A DNA stretch of 64,000 nt from Arthrobacter sp. zg-Y820 (GCF_030142155.1 NZ_CP126247.1:1240001-1304000), one strand, 5' to 3'; numbered from the stretch's first letter, positions 27,767 through 37,712 are shown. Numbers and translations: made by a program. The notes: generated from the sequence alone by a model not told the origin.

Positions 27767-29290
27767 GTGAGCTTGACTGTATCTTCCCCGTCCCCCGCTG
27801 AGCATCTGCAGCACCCGCGCACCTACCAGGTCCGGACCTTCGGCTGCCAAATGAACGTCCACGATTCGGAGCGCATTTCCGGCCTGCTGGAAAACGCCGG
27901 TTACGTGCCCGCCCCCGGTGACGAGGCCGACGTCGTCGTCTTCAATACCTGCGCGGTGCGCGAGAACGCTGACAACAAGCTCTACGGGAACCTGGGCATG
28001 CTCGCCCATGTGAAGGAAACACGCCCCGGCATGCAGATTGCGGTGGGCGGATGCCTGGCGCAGAAGGACCGCGACACCATCCAGCGGAAGGCACCCTGGG
28101 TTGACGCCGTCTTCGGCACGCACAACATTGGCTCGCTGCCGGCCCTGCTGGAGCGGGCCCGCCACAACAACGAGGCGCAGCTGGAAATCCTGGAATCCCT
28201 CGACGTTTTCCCCTCCACGCTGCCCACCCGGCGCGACTCCGTCTACGCGGGCTGGGTTTCCATCTCCGTGGGCTGCAACAACACCTGCACGTTCTGCATC
28301 GTTCCGGCGCTCCGGGGCAAGGAACGCGACCGCCGGCCCGGCGACATCCTCGCCGAGATCTCCGCACTGGTCGACGACGGCGCCATCGAAGTCACGCTGC
28401 TGGGACAGAACGTGAATTCCTACGGGGTGGAGTTCGGAGACCGCGGGGCGTTCGCCAAGCTGCTGCGCGCCTGCGGCGACATCGAAGGCCTGGAACGGGT
28501 GCGCTTCACCAGCCCGCATCCCGCTGCGTTCACCCAGGACGTGATCGACGCGATGGCTGAAACGCCGAACGTGATGCCGCAGCTGCACATGCCGCTGCAG
28601 TCCGGCTCCGACAAGGTCCTCAAGGACATGCGCCGCTCCTACCGGTCCAAGAAGTTCCTGGGCATCCTGGACAGCGTCCGCGAGCGCATGCCGCATGCCG
28701 CCATCTCCACCGACATCATCGTGGGGTTCCCGGGCGAAACGGAGGAGGACTTCGCCGCAACGCTCGACGTCGTGGAACGGTCCCGCTTCGCCACCGCCTT
28801 CACCTTCCAGTATTCCAAGCGCCCCGGCACACCCGCCGCGGAGCTGCCGGACCAGCTGCCCAAGGAAGTGGTCCAGGAACGCTTCGAACGCCTGACCGCC
28901 CTGCAGGACCGCATCGCGGCCGAAGAGAACGCCAAACAGGTGGGCACCACCGTGGAGGTAATGGTCACTGCGGGATCGGGCCGCAAGTCCGACGAGACCG
29001 GCCGCCTGTCCGGACGTTCCCGGGACCAGCGCCTGGTGCATTTCTCCGTCCCCGAGGGCAGCCCGGTGCCGCGCCCGGGTGACCTGGTCACCGTGCCGAT
29101 CACCTCAGCGGCCTCCTTCCATCTGGTTTCGGATCCGGCTTCAGCCGCGGATTACGCCCTGCGCCGCTCGCGCGCCGGAGATGCCTGGGACCGGTCGCAG
29201 GCCGATTCCTGCGGCGTCCCCGCACCCGGGACCGCCGGCGGAAAACCCGGCGTCTCGCTGGGCATGCCGACGCTGCCTCCGCGCTCCTAG
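27767..29290 (+). CDS. miaB: tRNA-2-methylthio-N6-dimethylallyladenosine synthase MiaB
   Basis: Radical SAM methylthiotransferase for adenosine 37 of tRNAs reading U-starting codons, 507 aa. The N-terminal UPF0004 domain shows its three cluster cysteines in [15 protein letters not shown] and VGGCLAQKD. The radical SAM motif is [13 protein letters not shown] domain and a 30-residue variable tail follow. miaA, which makes the substrate modification, starts 7 nt downstream. Confidence 0.96.
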   Translation: MSLTVSSPSPAEHLQHPRTYQVRTFGCQMNVHDSERISGLLENAGYVPAPGDEADVVVFNTCAVRENADNKLYGNLGMLAHVKETRPGMQIAVGGCLAQKDRDTIQRKAPWVDAVFGTHNIGSLPALLERARHNNEAQLEILESLDVFPSTLPTRRDSVYAGWVSISVGCNNTCTFCIVPALRGKERDRRPGDILAEISALVDDGAIEVTLLGQNVNSYGVEFGDRGAFAKLLRACGDIEGLERVRFTSPHPAAFTQDVIDAMAETPNVMPQLHMPLQSGSDKVLKDMRRSYRSKKFLGILDSVRERMPHAAISTDIIVGFPGETEEDFAATLDVVERSRFATAFTFQYSKRPGTPAAELPDQLPKEVVQERFERLTALQDRIAAEENAKQVGTTVEVMVTAGSGRKSDETGRLSGRSRDQRLVHFSVPEGSPVPRPGDLVTVPITSAASFHLVSDPASAADYALRRSRAGDAWDRSQADSCGVPAPGTAGGKPGVSLGMPTLPPRS

Positions 29291-29297
29291 TCCCCGG

Positions 29298-30272
29298 ATG
29301 AGCACCCTGCCTTCCGGCCCCGCCGCGCCCGACGACGGCGCCCGCAGCGAGCACGCAGCCGACGACGGCGCCCGCACGCGTCCGGTGGTCGCCGTCGTCG
29401 GGCCCACCGGCTCCGGCAAGTCCGATCTGGGTGTCGCCCTGGCCCTGGAACTCGGCGGTGAAGTGATCAACGCCGACGCCATGCAGTTCTACCGGGGCAT
29501 GGACATCGGCACCGCGAAAATCAGCGTGGCCGAGCGCCGCGGCGTCCCGCACCACTTGCTGGACATCATGGACGTGACCGAGGAAGCGAGCGTCTCGGCC
29601 TTCCAGGCGCAGGCCCGCGCCCTGATTGCTGACATTCGATCCCGCGGCCGCTATCCGATCCTGGTGGGCGGGTCCGGCCTGTACGTCAGGGCCGCCCTGG
29701 ATGTCCTGGAATTTCCCGGCACCGATCCGCTGCTCCGGGCCGACCTCGAGCGGGAGCTCGCTGCCGACGGCCTGGAAGCACTGCGCCTGCGGCTGCGGGA
29801 GGTGGATCCGGTGTCCGCCGACCGGCTCGGCGACGGCCGGCGCGTGGTCCGCGCCCTGGAAGTCCATCGGCTCACCGGACGGCCGTTCAGCTCCTTCATG
29901 CCCACCCGAGAGTACTTCCAGCCCGCGGTGCAGGTGGGCTTGAGCGTGGAACGCAGCCTGCTGCACCGGCGGCTGGCCGCCCGCGTGGACAGGATGGTTG
30001 AGCAGGGCCTGCTCGCCGAAGTGGAAGCCCTGGCGGCCCGCGGACTGCGGGAAGGCAGGACGGCCGGGCGGGCCCTGGGCTATTCGCAGTTCCTGCAGGT
30101 GCTCGACGGCGAATCCACCGTGGAGCAGGCCGCGGAACAGACGGTGGTGGCCACCCGGCAGTTTGCCCGCCGCCAGCTGACCTGGTTCCGGGCCGATCCG
30201 CGGATCACCTGGCTGGACTGGGACGACCCCGAACTGACCGCCCGGGCCGCCGCCGCTATCCTTGAACAGTGA
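29298..30272 (+). CDS. miaA: tRNA dimethylallyltransferase MiaA
   Basis: Prenylates adenosine 37 of tRNA using dimethylallyl diphosphate, 324 aa. The P-loop is [10 protein letters not shown] after a 28-residue Ala/Asp-rich leader that contains a short duplication ([10 protein letters not shown] / DDGARTR). [18 protein letters not shown], with the typical acid and DAMQ motif, and a C-terminal [13 protein letters not shown] segment are seen. The stop overlaps the dapF GTG. Confidence 0.95.
   Translation: MSTLPSGPAAPDDGARSEHAADDGARTRPVVAVVGPTGSGKSDLGVALALELGGEVINADAMQFYRGMDIGTAKISVAERRGVPHHLLDIMDVTEEASVSAFQAQARALIADIRSRGRYPILVGGSGLYVRAALDVLEFPGTDPLLRADLERELAADGLEALRLRLREVDPVSADRLGDGRRVVRALEVHRLTGRPFSSFMPTREYFQPAVQVGLSVERSLLHRRLAARVDRMVEQGLLAEVEALAARGLREGRTAGRALGYSQFLQVLDGESTVEQAAEQTVVATRQFARRQLTWFRADPRITWLDWDDPELTARAAAAILEQ
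30257..30262 (+). promoter_or_regulatory. Leaderless -10 (TATCCT) of dapF
   Basis: TATCCT lies inside the miaA 3' end, exactly 6 nt before GTG 30269. dapF may thus be transcribed both with miaBA and alone. Confidence 0.55.
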
Positions 30273-31234
30273 ACACAGAGCTCTCAGCCCCCTTGTCCGA
30301 TTCCGGGTTATCCGATTCCGGCCTGCCCGCCTCCCTGGCCGGCCTTCCCTTCGCCAAAGGCCACGGCACCGGCAATGACTTTGTCCTGGTGGCCGACCCC
30401 GGCGGGGAGCGCGACCTTACCGCCGCCGAAGTGGCCGCGCTGTGCGACCGGCACCGCGGCATCGGCGCCGACGGCTTCATCCGGGCGATCCGCTCGGCCC
30501 AGCTGCCCGAGGGCCAGGCCGTGCTGCAGAGCGACCTCACGGCTGAATGGTTCATGGATTACCGCAATTCGGACGGCAGCGTGTCGGAGATGTGCGGCAA
30601 CGGCGTCCGGGTGTTTGTGCATTTCCTGCTCGCCGAGGGCCTTGTCGAGCTGGGCGAGGGGGAGACCCTGACCATCGGGACCCGCGCCGGCACCAAGACC
30701 GTCACCCGGGTGGACAGCGGCTACGCCGTTGACATGGGCCCGTGGGAGTTCCTTGACCCCGATTCCGCCGCCGCCAAGGCCATGGATGCCGTGGTCAACG
30801 CCGACGGCCTGGAGGTTCCCCGCCCCGGACTGTCCGTCAGCATGGGCAATCCGCACACCGTGGTGGCGCTGGCCGAACTGACCGAACTCGCGGCCACCAG
30901 CCTCGCCGCCGCACCGTCGGTGCAGCCGGAACCGGAGCACGGCACCAACGTGGAATTCGTGGTGCCCGCCGATCCGCTGGTCGTGGACGGCGTGGGCCTG
31001 CTGACCATGCGCGTGCATGAACGCGGCGTGGGGGAGACCCTCTCCTGCGGCACCGGGGCCTGCGCCGCCGCCGTCGCCACCCGGTTCTGGGCCGGCCGGG
31101 ACGCCCCGAACGAATGGGCGGTCACGGTGCCCGGCGGCGTCGTCGGCGTCCGCTTCCTGACCGCCGAGGACGGCCGCGAACACGTGGAACTCAGCGGGCC
31201 GGCAGTCCTCGTGGCGCGCGGCACGCTGCTCTAG
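30269..31234 (+). CDS. dapF: Diaminopimelate epimerase DapF
   Basis: PLP-independent racemase making meso-diaminopimelate for peptidoglycan and lysine, 321 aa. The two catalytic cysteines are in [10 protein letters not shown] and [13 protein letters not shown], and the [11 protein letters not shown] start is typical. A non-conserved 25-residue Ser/Leu-rich leader precedes the domain. Confidence 0.96.
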   Translation: MNTELSAPLSDSGLSDSGLPASLAGLPFAKGHGTGNDFVLVADPGGERDLTAAEVAALCDRHRGIGADGFIRAIRSAQLPEGQAVLQSDLTAEWFMDYRNSDGSVSEMCGNGVRVFVHFLLAEGLVELGEGETLTIGTRAGTKTVTRVDSGYAVDMGPWEFLDPDSAAAKAMDAVVNADGLEVPRPGLSVSMGNPHTVVALAELTELAATSLAAAPSVQPEPEHGTNVEFVVPADPLVVDGVGLLTMRVHERGVGETLSCGTGACAAAVATRFWAGRDAPNEWAVTVPGGVVGVRFLTAEDGREHVELSGPAVLVARGTLL

Positions 31235-31241
31235 CGGGCAC

Positions 31242-31287
31242 CGCTTTATTCCGGGGCGCAGCTGGAACCGCGCCCCGGAATAAAGCG
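31242..31287. terminator. 18-bp perfect stem-loop between convergent genes
   Basis: CGCTTTATTCCGGGGCGC (31242-31259) and its exact complement (31270-31287) flank a 10-nt loop. It stands after dapF and after the end of the minus-strand methyltransferase gene, so it can serve both. There is no T-run outside the stem, but the outer stem carries an internal TTTATT. Confidence 0.75.
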
Positions 31288-31351
31288 TTCCGGGCCGCGG
31301 TTGTAGCGGTCATGGGAGTTACTCCCGGCGGATGGCCGGCATCCGGCCGTC

Positions 31352-31963
31352 TTAGGGTTTGCGCTGAACCTTGAGGATCCGGAAGGACTTGGCAGTGCTG
31401 TGGCGGGAGACGGAATAGCCGGCGCCCAACTGGTCGGCGATCCACTTCTGCAGCGAATCGGCGCCCAGGTTTTTCTGCACCACCAGCCACGCGGTTCCTT
31501 CGGGAGCCAGACGCGGAAGCCATAGCAGCAGCAGGGCATGCAGCTCGTCCTTGCCGATGCGGATGGGCGGATTGGACCAGATGGTGTCAAACCTCAGGTC
31601 CGGATCGACCTCTTCCGGACGGGATGCAGTGACGTTGGCCAGGCCCAGAGCGGCGGCATTGTCGCGGGTCAGGGCCAGGCAGCGTTCGTTGACGTCCACG
31701 GCGAACACCCGCGCCGCGGGGGACTTCAGCGCCATGGTGAGCGCGATAGGACCCCAGCCGCAGCCGATATCCAGCAAGTTGCCGGCGGGGGAAGGATCGG
31801 GAACCTCGTCCAGGAGGACCACGGTTCCCTTGTCGATGGCATCGGGACTGAAGATCCCGCCGGAGGTCACGAGCGTACGGTCGAGGCCGCCGAGAGTGAC
31901 ACGGAGCGGCCTGCGGACCTCGGGGCCCGAGGGCTGTGAACTGAAGTAATGGTCTGAACCCAT
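31352..31963 (-). CDS. Class I SAM-dependent methyltransferase, RsmC/RlmG-like
   Basis: Predicted rRNA guanine-N2 methyltransferase, 203 aa. SAM motif I is LLDIGCGWGPIAL, and the catalytic tetrapeptide NPPI (in IWSNPPIRIGKDE) is typical of N2-guanine or amide methylation. The N-terminal swivel domain of RsmC is missing. The ATG at 31963 is preferred because the homologous part begins there; TAATCT stands 8 nt before it. The gene is monocistronic. Confidence 0.87.
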   Translation of the reverse strand: MGSDHYFSSQPSGPEVRRPLRVTLGGLDRTLVTSGGIFSPDAIDKGTVVLLDEVPDPSPAGNLLDIGCGWGPIALTMALKSPAARVFAVDVNERCLALTRDNAAALGLANVTASRPEEVDPDLRFDTIWSNPPIRIGKDELHALLLLWLPRLAPEGTAWLVVQKNLGADSLQKWIADQLGAGYSVSRHSTAKSFRILKVQRKP

Positions 31964-32082
31964 AACAAACCAGATTAGTGGGTCTGCGGCAGGCAGCGAA
32001 AACCGGATGCACCGGCGAAAGATCACGCGCCCAAATGTCCGTGCACTGACTTACCATGGAGAACACGGCTTATAAGGAGATT

Positions 32083-33651
32083 ATGACGATCAACAATTCC
32101 CGCCCTGGCACGTCCGATTCCGCCCAGCCCAACACGGAGCTGAGCCCGGAGGACATCCAGGGGGTCATTGACAGGATCCTCGCCAAGGAGAGCGCCGCTG
32201 AGGCCAAAGCGCCCGCCGGCGAGGCCCGGCGCGGCAGGGCACAGGCTCTGTCCCGGGACGTCGGGCATTCCACGCACGACGGCGACCAGGAAGACCTGGC
32301 CGACCGCCACGCACTGCGGCGCGTGGCCGGCCTGTCGACCGAACTCGAGGACGTTACCGAGGTTGAATACCGGCAGCTGCGCCTGGAGCGCGTGGTGCTG
32401 GCCGGCCTGTGGAGCGAGGGAACGGCGGAGGACGCCGAAAACTCGCTGCAGGAGCTGGCGGCACTGGCCGAGACGGCGGGCTCCGAGGTGCTCGACGGCA
32501 TCATCCAGCGCCGGCTGAAGCCGGATCCGGGGACGTTCCTGGGTTCGGGCAAGGCCCAGGAGCTCAAGGACATCGTCGCCGCCACCGGCGCCGACACTGT
32601 CATTGTCGACAGCGAACTTGCACCGTCGCAGCGCCGCGGCCTTGAAGACATCGTCAAGGTCAAGGTCATCGACCGCACGGCGCTGATCCTGGACATCTTC
32701 GCCCAGCACGCCAAGTCCCGCGAGGGCAAGGCCCAGGTGGAGCTGGCACAGCTCGAATACCTGCTGCCGCGCCTGCGCGGCTGGGGCGAATCCATGTCCC
32801 GCCAGGCCGGCGGCCAGGTGGGCAGCGCCAGCGCCGGCATGGGCTCACGCGGTCCCGGTGAAACCAAGATCGAACTGGACCGCCGGAAGATCCGCACCCG
32901 GATGGCCAAACTGCGCCGCGAAATTGCGGCCATGAAGCCCGCCCGGGAAACCAAGCGCGCCAACCGGCACCGCAACCAGGTTCCCTCGGTGGCCATCGCC
33001 GGCTACACCAACGCCGGCAAGTCCTCGCTGCTCAACCGGCTCACCGATGCCGGAGTCCTGGTGGAGAACGCCCTGTTCGCCACCCTGGACCCGACCATCC
33101 GCAAGGCACAAACCGAAGACGGCATCGGGTACACGCTCGCCGACACCGTCGGCTTTGTGCGGTCCCTGCCGACCCAGCTGGTGGAAGCCTTCCGGTCCAC
33201 CCTGGAGGAAGTCGCGGATGCTGACCTGATCCTCCATGTGGTGGACGCCTCGCATCCGGATCCCGAGGGCCAGATCGCCGCAGTGCGCACGGTGCTGACG
33301 GATGTGGACGCCCGCAAGGTGCCCGAGATCATCGTGCTGAACAAGGCCGATGCCGCGGATCCGTTTGTGCTGGAACGGCTCCGGCAAAAGGAGCGGCGCC
33401 ACGTGGTGGTGTCCGCCCGGACCGGCGAAGGCATCGACGAGCTGATGCAGGCCATCTCCGAGGGCATTCCCCGCCCCGGGGTGGATCTGCAGCTGCTGGT
33501 TCCGTACGAGCGCGGCGAGATCGTCTCCCGGCTGCACAGCTCGGACACCGAAATCCTGTCGGTGGAGCACTCCGAAGCAGGCACCCGCCTGCACGTGATG
33601 GTCCGCGAGGGCCTGGCCGCTGAACTGGAGCCGTTCGTCACCCATGAGTAA
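32083..33651 (+). CDS. hflX: GTPase HflX
   Basis: Ribosome-associated GTPase that splits stalled ribosomes, 522 aa from ATG 32083. AAGGAG at 32074-32079 stands close before it, and an alternative in-frame ATG at 32056 would add nine residues. The N-terminal HflX domain contains DPGTFLGSGKAQEL and the glycine-rich RGPGETKIELDRR. G-domain motifs are GYTNAGKSSLLNRL, DTVGFVRSLP and NKAD. The stop overlaps the helicase start. Confidence 0.95.
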   Translation: MTINNSRPGTSDSAQPNTELSPEDIQGVIDRILAKESAAEAKAPAGEARRGRAQALSRDVGHSTHDGDQEDLADRHALRRVAGLSTELEDVTEVEYRQLRLERVVLAGLWSEGTAEDAENSLQELAALAETAGSEVLDGIIQRRLKPDPGTFLGSGKAQELKDIVAATGADTVIVDSELAPSQRRGLEDIVKVKVIDRTALILDIFAQHAKSREGKAQVELAQLEYLLPRLRGWGESMSRQAGGQVGSASAGMGSRGPGETKIELDRRKIRTRMAKLRREIAAMKPARETKRANRHRNQVPSVAIAGYTNAGKSSLLNRLTDAGVLVENALFATLDPTIRKAQTEDGIGYTLADTVGFVRSLPTQLVEAFRSTLEEVADADLILHVVDASHPDPEGQIAAVRTVLTDVDARKVPEIIVLNKADAADPFVLERLRQKERRHVVVSARTGEGIDELMQAISEGIPRPGVDLQLLVPYERGEIVSRLHSSDTEILSVEHSEAGTRLHVMVREGLAAELEPFVTHE

Positions 33652-35692
33652 AGACACCACCGGCGAAGTCCTGGAACTGCTGGACACCGCCGTCGCTGGC
33701 ATGGGCGGACAAAACCGCCCGGGCCAGCATGAAATGGCCCGCCAGGTCACGCACGCGATCGACGAGAAACAGCATCTGCTGGTTCAGGCGGGCACCGGCA
33801 CCGGCAAGTCGCTGGCCTACCTGGTGCCGCTGATTCATCATGCGCTGGAAAGCACCAAGCCCACGCTGGTCTCCACTGCCACACTGGCGCTGCAGTCCCA
33901 GATCGTGGGCCGCGACCTGCCGCGGCTGCTCAAGACGCTCAAGCCCAACCTGCCGCGCGAGGTCGACGTCGCGCTGCTCAAGGGCCGCAGCAACTACGTC
34001 TGCCTGCACAAAACCGGCGGGGGATTTCCGGAAGAGGAGGACCCCGCCGGCGCCCTGTTCACCATGGGAGAGGACCGCGCGGTGGGACATCCGGCACCGG
34101 CACCCACCTCGGCGATGGGACGCGAGGTGGTGCGGCTGCGCGAATGGGCCGAGGAAACCGACACCGGCGACCGCGACGACCTGATTCCGGGAGTCAGCGA
34201 CAAATCCTGGCGCCAGGTCTCGGTGACCTCGATGGAGTGCCTGGGCGCGCAGAAATGCCCCGTGGCCGCCGAATGCTTCAGCGAGCGCGCACGCGCCCAG
34301 GCGGCTGTGGCCGACGTCGTCATCACCAACCACGCCATGCTCGCCATCGCGGCCTTCGAAGGGCTGGCCGTGCTGCCGGACTATGACGTGGTGGTCATCG
34401 ATGAAGCCCACGAGCTGCAGGACCGGGTGACCGGCGCGGTCACCGGACAGTTGTCCGGAACCGTGATCTCCGCAGCGGTGACTGCCGCCCGCAAGCACAC
34501 CTCCGCTTCCGTGGAGGAACTGGCCCAAGCGTCCCGAGCCTTTGAGAAATCTATGGAGAACGTGCCCTCGGGCCTGCTCGCCGCCGGATTGAACGAGGAG
34601 CAGGAGCAGGCAGTGGGCCGGGTCCGGGAAGCCTGCCGGGTGGCGCTCTCCGACTCCAAGCCCGAGCCCGGGGAAACCGCCGACGGCGGACGCCAGACCG
34701 CGCGGTCGCGGCTGATGGCCGTGCTGTCGCTCTGTGAGCGGCTGCTGGGTGCTCCCTCGGCCGGTGAGGTGATCTGGGCTTCGCGGCCCAGCTCCTTCTC
34801 GCCGTCGGGCGGCTACTCGCCCCCGGATGAGACCGCTCCCGCCACCCTGAACGTGGCCCCGCTGTCGGTCGCCGGCCGGCTGCGTGAAGGGCTGTTCGAC
34901 GGCCACACCGTGGTCCTGACCTCGGCGACCCTTGCCATCGGATCCGAATTTGGCCCTGTGGCCGGCGCTCTGGGGCTCCTGGGGCCGGGCGCGCCGTCGT
35001 GGACGGGGACCGACGTCGGCAGTCCGTTCGACTATCCGCGGCAGGGCGTGCTGTACGTGGCGAAGGACCTGCCCAAGCCCGAGCGCGGCACCTCGGAGGC
35101 GCAGCTGGATGAAATCGAGGCGCTTCTGAAGGCCTCGAACGGCGGAGCACTGGGACTGTTCTCCTCGCGCCGGGCGGCCGAGGAGGCCGCCGACGCGATG
35201 CGCACCCGGGTGGATTTCCCGATCCTGTGCCAGGGGGAGTCCTCGATGTCCTCGCTCGTCAAGCAGTTCTCCGAGGAACCCGACACCTGCCTGTTTGGCA
35301 CCATGTCGCTGTGGCAGGGCGTTGACGTGCCGGGTGCCGCCTGCAGGCTGGTGCTGATTGACCGCATACCGTTCCCGCGTCCGGATGACCCGCTGATGAC
35401 CGCGCGCACCCGCGCAGTGGCCAAGGCCGGCGGCAACGGCTTCATGTCAGTTGCCGCGACCCACGCGGCCGTCCGGCTGGCGCAGGGTGCCGGCCGTCTG
35501 ATCCGTGCCGCGGGGGACCGCGGTGTGGTGGCCATCCTGGACTCCCGCTTGGCCACGGCCCGCTACGGCAGCTTCCTGAAGGCAGCCCTGCCGCCGTTCT
35601 GGTCCACGACTGACCGCTCTGTGGTGCTCTCGGTCCTGGGACGGCTCGCCGAGCAGTCGGCGGCTGCGGAGAAGGCCCCTGCGCGGAAGTAG
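33644..35692 (+). CDS. ATP-dependent DNA helicase, DinG/YoaA (XPD-like) family
   Basis: Superfamily 2 5'-3' helicase, 682 aa. Walker A is GTGTGKSLAYLVP and Walker B VVVIDEAHELQ. Four cysteines between them (NYVCLHK ... MECLGAQKCPVAAECF) match the iron-sulfur cluster site of XPD/DinG proteins. C-terminal motif VI is QGAGRLIRAAGDRG. It overlaps hflX by 8 nt. In E. coli dinG is an SOS gene; no LexA box is visible here, where it follows hflX directly. Confidence 0.94.
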   Translation: MSKDTTGEVLELLDTAVAGMGGQNRPGQHEMARQVTHAIDEKQHLLVQAGTGTGKSLAYLVPLIHHALESTKPTLVSTATLALQSQIVGRDLPRLLKTLKPNLPREVDVALLKGRSNYVCLHKTGGGFPEEEDPAGALFTMGEDRAVGHPAPAPTSAMGREVVRLREWAEETDTGDRDDLIPGVSDKSWRQVSVTSMECLGAQKCPVAAECFSERARAQAAVADVVITNHAMLAIAAFEGLAVLPDYDVVVIDEAHELQDRVTGAVTGQLSGTVISAAVTAARKHTSASVEELAQASRAFEKSMENVPSGLLAAGLNEEQEQAVGRVREACRVALSDSKPEPGETADGGRQTARSRLMAVLSLCERLLGAPSAGEVIWASRPSSFSPSGGYSPPDETAPATLNVAPLSVAGRLREGLFDGHTVVLTSATLAIGSEFGPVAGALGLLGPGAPSWTGTDVGSPFDYPRQGVLYVAKDLPKPERGTSEAQLDEIEALLKASNGGALGLFSSRRAAEEAADAMRTRVDFPILCQGESSMSSLVKQFSEEPDTCLFGTMSLWQGVDVPGAACRLVLIDRIPFPRPDDPLMTARTRAVAKAGGNGFMSVAATHAAVRLAQGAGRLIRAAGDRGVVAILDSRLATARYGSFLKAALPPFWSTTDRSVVLSVLGRLAEQSAAAEKAPARK

Positions 35693-35708
35693 CGCCGGCA
35701 CCACTGAA

Positions 35709-35748
35709 CGGAAAGGGCGGTCGGAGATAACTCCGACCGCCCTTTCCG
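35709..35748. terminator. 18-bp perfect stem, bidirectional terminator
   Basis: CGGAAAGGGCGGTCGGAG (35709-35726), ATAA loop, and exact complement (35731-35748). It lies between the helicase gene and the convergent lexA gene. The outer stem AAAGG/CCTTT gives a short T-run on each strand. Confidence 0.85.
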
Positions 35749-35836
35749 CGTTACTCCACCCGTTATCCGCTCCAGCCCTCGCGGGAGAGCACCCGTGGAA
35801 TCCCGCCCCGGGGACCGCTGCTGTGTGCGGGGCCCG

Positions 35837-36658
35837 CTAGAGCGAGCGCATCACCGAGACAACCTTGCCCATGATGACTGCATGGTCGCCCACGATGGGC
35901 TCATAGCGCGTGTTCTGCGGCAGCAGCCAGGTGTGGCCGTTGCGCTGCCGGAAGGTCTTGACCGTGGCTTCGTCATCCAGCAGGGCGGCAACGATGTCGC
36001 CGTTCTCAGCCGTGGGCTGCCGGCGGACAACCACCCAGTCACCGTCGCAAATCGCGGCGTCGACCATGGAGTCGCCCGAGACCCTGAGCATGAACAGGTC
36101 TCCGTGACCCACCAGCTGGCGGGGCAGCGGCATGATGTCCTCGACAACCTGTTCAGCGAGGATCGGACCGCCGGCGGCGATGCGGCCCACCAGCGGCACC
36201 ATGGCCGTGTCAACGGAGGTCGACAGCTCGGTGACCGTGGCCATTCCGGCAGCCGAGCCTGCTTTGTCGCCGGCGCCGTCTTCGCCGGTGCGGGAGCCGG
36301 CGGCTGCCGGCGCAGACTCGGCCGGGGAACCGGCTGAGTCCTCGCCCGGAGCGACGGCCTTCCCGTCCCGCAGCATTAGCGGAATCAGGATTTCCATGGC
36401 GCGGGGGCGCTTGGGGTCGCGGCGGATGTAGCCGAGCTTCTCCAGCTGCATGAGCTGATGGGTCACGCTGGAAAGGCTTGCCAGCCCCACGGTGTCTCCG
36501 ATTTCCCGCATGGTGGGCGGATAACCGTTGGTGCTGACGGAACGCTGGATCATCTCCAGGACGGTCTTCTGCCGCGGAGTCAGACCTTTCGCACGCGCAC
36601 GGGAGCCGGTTGCCGCTGGCTGGTTGGTGCTGTCTTCGGAAGCAGTCCTGCGGGCCAC
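35837..36658 (-). CDS. lexA: SOS repressor LexA
   Basis: Self-cleaving repressor of the DNA damage response, 273 aa from GTG 36658. The winged-helix DNA-binding domain covers about residues 26-90 ([17 protein letters not shown]). The Ala-Gly cleavage site is A162-G163 in GRIAAGGPI, and the catalytic dyad is Ser197 (SGDSMVD) and Lys234 (ATVKTF). A linker of about 50 residues rich in Ala, Gly, Ser and Glu makes it longer than E. coli LexA. It is divergent from a LysM gene with several LexA boxes between them. Confidence 0.97.
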   Translation of the reverse strand: MARRTASEDSTNQPAATGSRARAKGLTPRQKTVLEMIQRSVSTNGYPPTMREIGDTVGLASLSSVTHQLMQLEKLGYIRRDPKRPRAMEILIPLMLRDGKAVAPGEDSAGSPAESAPAAAGSRTGEDGAGDKAGSAAGMATVTELSTSVDTAMVPLVGRIAAGGPILAEQVVEDIMPLPRQLVGHGDLFMLRVSGDSMVDAAICDGDWVVVRRQPTAENGDIVAALLDDEATVKTFRQRNGHTWLLPQNTRYEPIVGDHAVIMGKVVSVMRSL

Positions 36659-36855
36659 GTGGGGTTCCCTTCGGGGTCAGCTGGTCCGGTCGGTGCCGGA
36701 GCTGGTCGGGTGAATGTCGGGGTTGGAACGCTGTGCAAGCCGTGCCGGCGGTTATGTCAGAGGCAGCTGATTCAGTGGTCCTGTACGAACCGCTGCGGAG
36801 CCCGCGCTCCGGCTTCGGTCCGGACGGAACCGGATGAACCTCTTCCTCATGCTCA

Positions 36856-36896
36856 ACGCTAGGCGAGCGGAGCAACGTTTTCAAACATTTGTTCGA
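36856..36896 (-). promoter_or_regulatory. lexA promoter with SOS box
   Basis: On the minus strand TTGAAA (36883-36878), a 16-bp spacer and TAGCGT (36861-36856) form a good -35/-10 pair. The box TCAAACATTTGTTCGA (36881-36896, plus-strand reading) overlaps the -35 and differs at one position from TCGAAC-N4-GTTCGA. The lexA transcript would have a leader of about 190 nt. Confidence 0.8.
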
Positions 36897-36947
36897 GCGA
36901 GTCTCGACTTTGTTAGTAGATAGGTGCTAGAAATGAGTTCACAAGAA

Positions 36948-36963
36948 TCGAACATACTTTCGA
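36948..36963 (+). promoter_or_regulatory. SOS box 2 in the lexA-LysM gap
   Basis: TCGAACATACTTTCGA matches the LexA box with one mismatch. It lies about 100 bp before the LysM gene start. Confidence 0.75.
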
Positions 36964-37011
36964 TGATGGCAGCGCGCCGGAGTCCAAAGATGTCTGATAG
37001 CTTCCAATCGT

Positions 37012-37027
37012 TCGAATATGGCTTCGG
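37012..37027 (+). promoter_or_regulatory. SOS box 3 in the lexA-LysM gap (weaker)
   Basis: TCGAATATGGCTTCGG resembles the LexA box with three mismatches. TTATTT follows at once (37028-37033) and could be a -10 for the LysM gene. Confidence 0.45.
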
Positions 37028-37064
37028 TTATTTCCTGCGGCCATCGAACCGGAAAGGTGCTGAA

Positions 37065-37523
37065 ATGCCCGCCCAGATACACCTGTCAAACCCCATCTCA
37101 CGTTTCATCTCCGCCCCGGCCCGACCTCAGCTGACGGCCGCCCGGGCCTCAGCGCCGAGGCCCGTTGCCGGGTCCACCAATCCGGCCGCTGTGCCGGTGC
37201 CCGCCGAGCGGCGGCAACTGCGGCTGACGCGCCGCGGCCGGCTGGTATTTATCGGCCTTCCCCTGATGCTGACCGCGGCTGCCGCACTCACGGTCCTGGG
37301 ATTCTTCACGGCTCCCGCCATGGCCTCCTCGGGCGGGGCGCCCGACGTTACGCAGACCGTGCAGGTGAGCGTCGGTGCCGGTGATTCTTTGTGGGCCTTG
37401 GCCGAGGAATTTGCTCCCGACCGCGATCCCCGCGATGTGGTCGCGGAGATCATGGAGCTGAACAACCTTTCCGATGACCGGGTTCCGGTCGGCGTGCAGC
37501 TGTTCATTCCCACCCAGCGCTGA
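37065..37523 (+). CDS. LysM domain membrane protein, SOS-linked division regulator candidate
   Basis: 152 aa from ATG 37065, with GGAAAGG at 37051-37057. A Pro/Ala-rich cytoplasmic part (1-55) is followed by one membrane helix (about 60-83) and an external LysM domain (about 100-150: VGAGDSLWALAEEFAP ... VPVGVQLFIPTQ). The arrangement, divergent from lexA with LexA boxes, is that of B. subtilis YneA and mycobacterial ChiZ (Rv2719c), which stop division after DNA damage. Function by analogy only. Confidence 0.85.
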   Translation: MPAQIHLSNPISRFISAPARPQLTAARASAPRPVAGSTNPAAVPVPAERRQLRLTRRGRLVFIGLPLMLTAAAALTVLGFFTAPAMASSGGAPDVTQTVQVSVGAGDSLWALAEEFAPDRDPRDVVAEIMELNNLSDDRVPVGVQLFIPTQR

Positions 37524-37581
37524 GGCGCCACGGCGCTGCACAAACACAAACGGTGCAATCGCAAGTTGATGTGCCGGCGGC

Positions 37582-37651
37582 GCGGCGCAATGACACACGG
37601 CGCTATCCCAAGCGGCGCAATCACACACGGCGCCATTACAAACAGCGCAAC
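37582..37651 (+). repeat. 30-bp tandem repeat, two full copies and a partial third
   Basis: Units at 37582-37611 and 37612-37641 share GCGGCGCAAT and ACACACGGCGC; a decayed third copy starts at 37642. Looser relatives lie just before. The 201-bp gap between the LysM gene and hisC is mostly made of this sequence; the only other element is the hisC promoter. Confidence 0.75.
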
Positions 37652-37712
37652 TCGGGGCGTAACAACCCGCCTGCCCGGCCGGAGGGATTCTTCCCGCCCC
37701 GCCTTCGAGTCT

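Noticed and set aside
36924..37064. Longer LysM protein starting at GTG 36924
   Set aside because: The extension lies across two LexA boxes and has no homology-like features; ATG 37065 has a good ribosome site.
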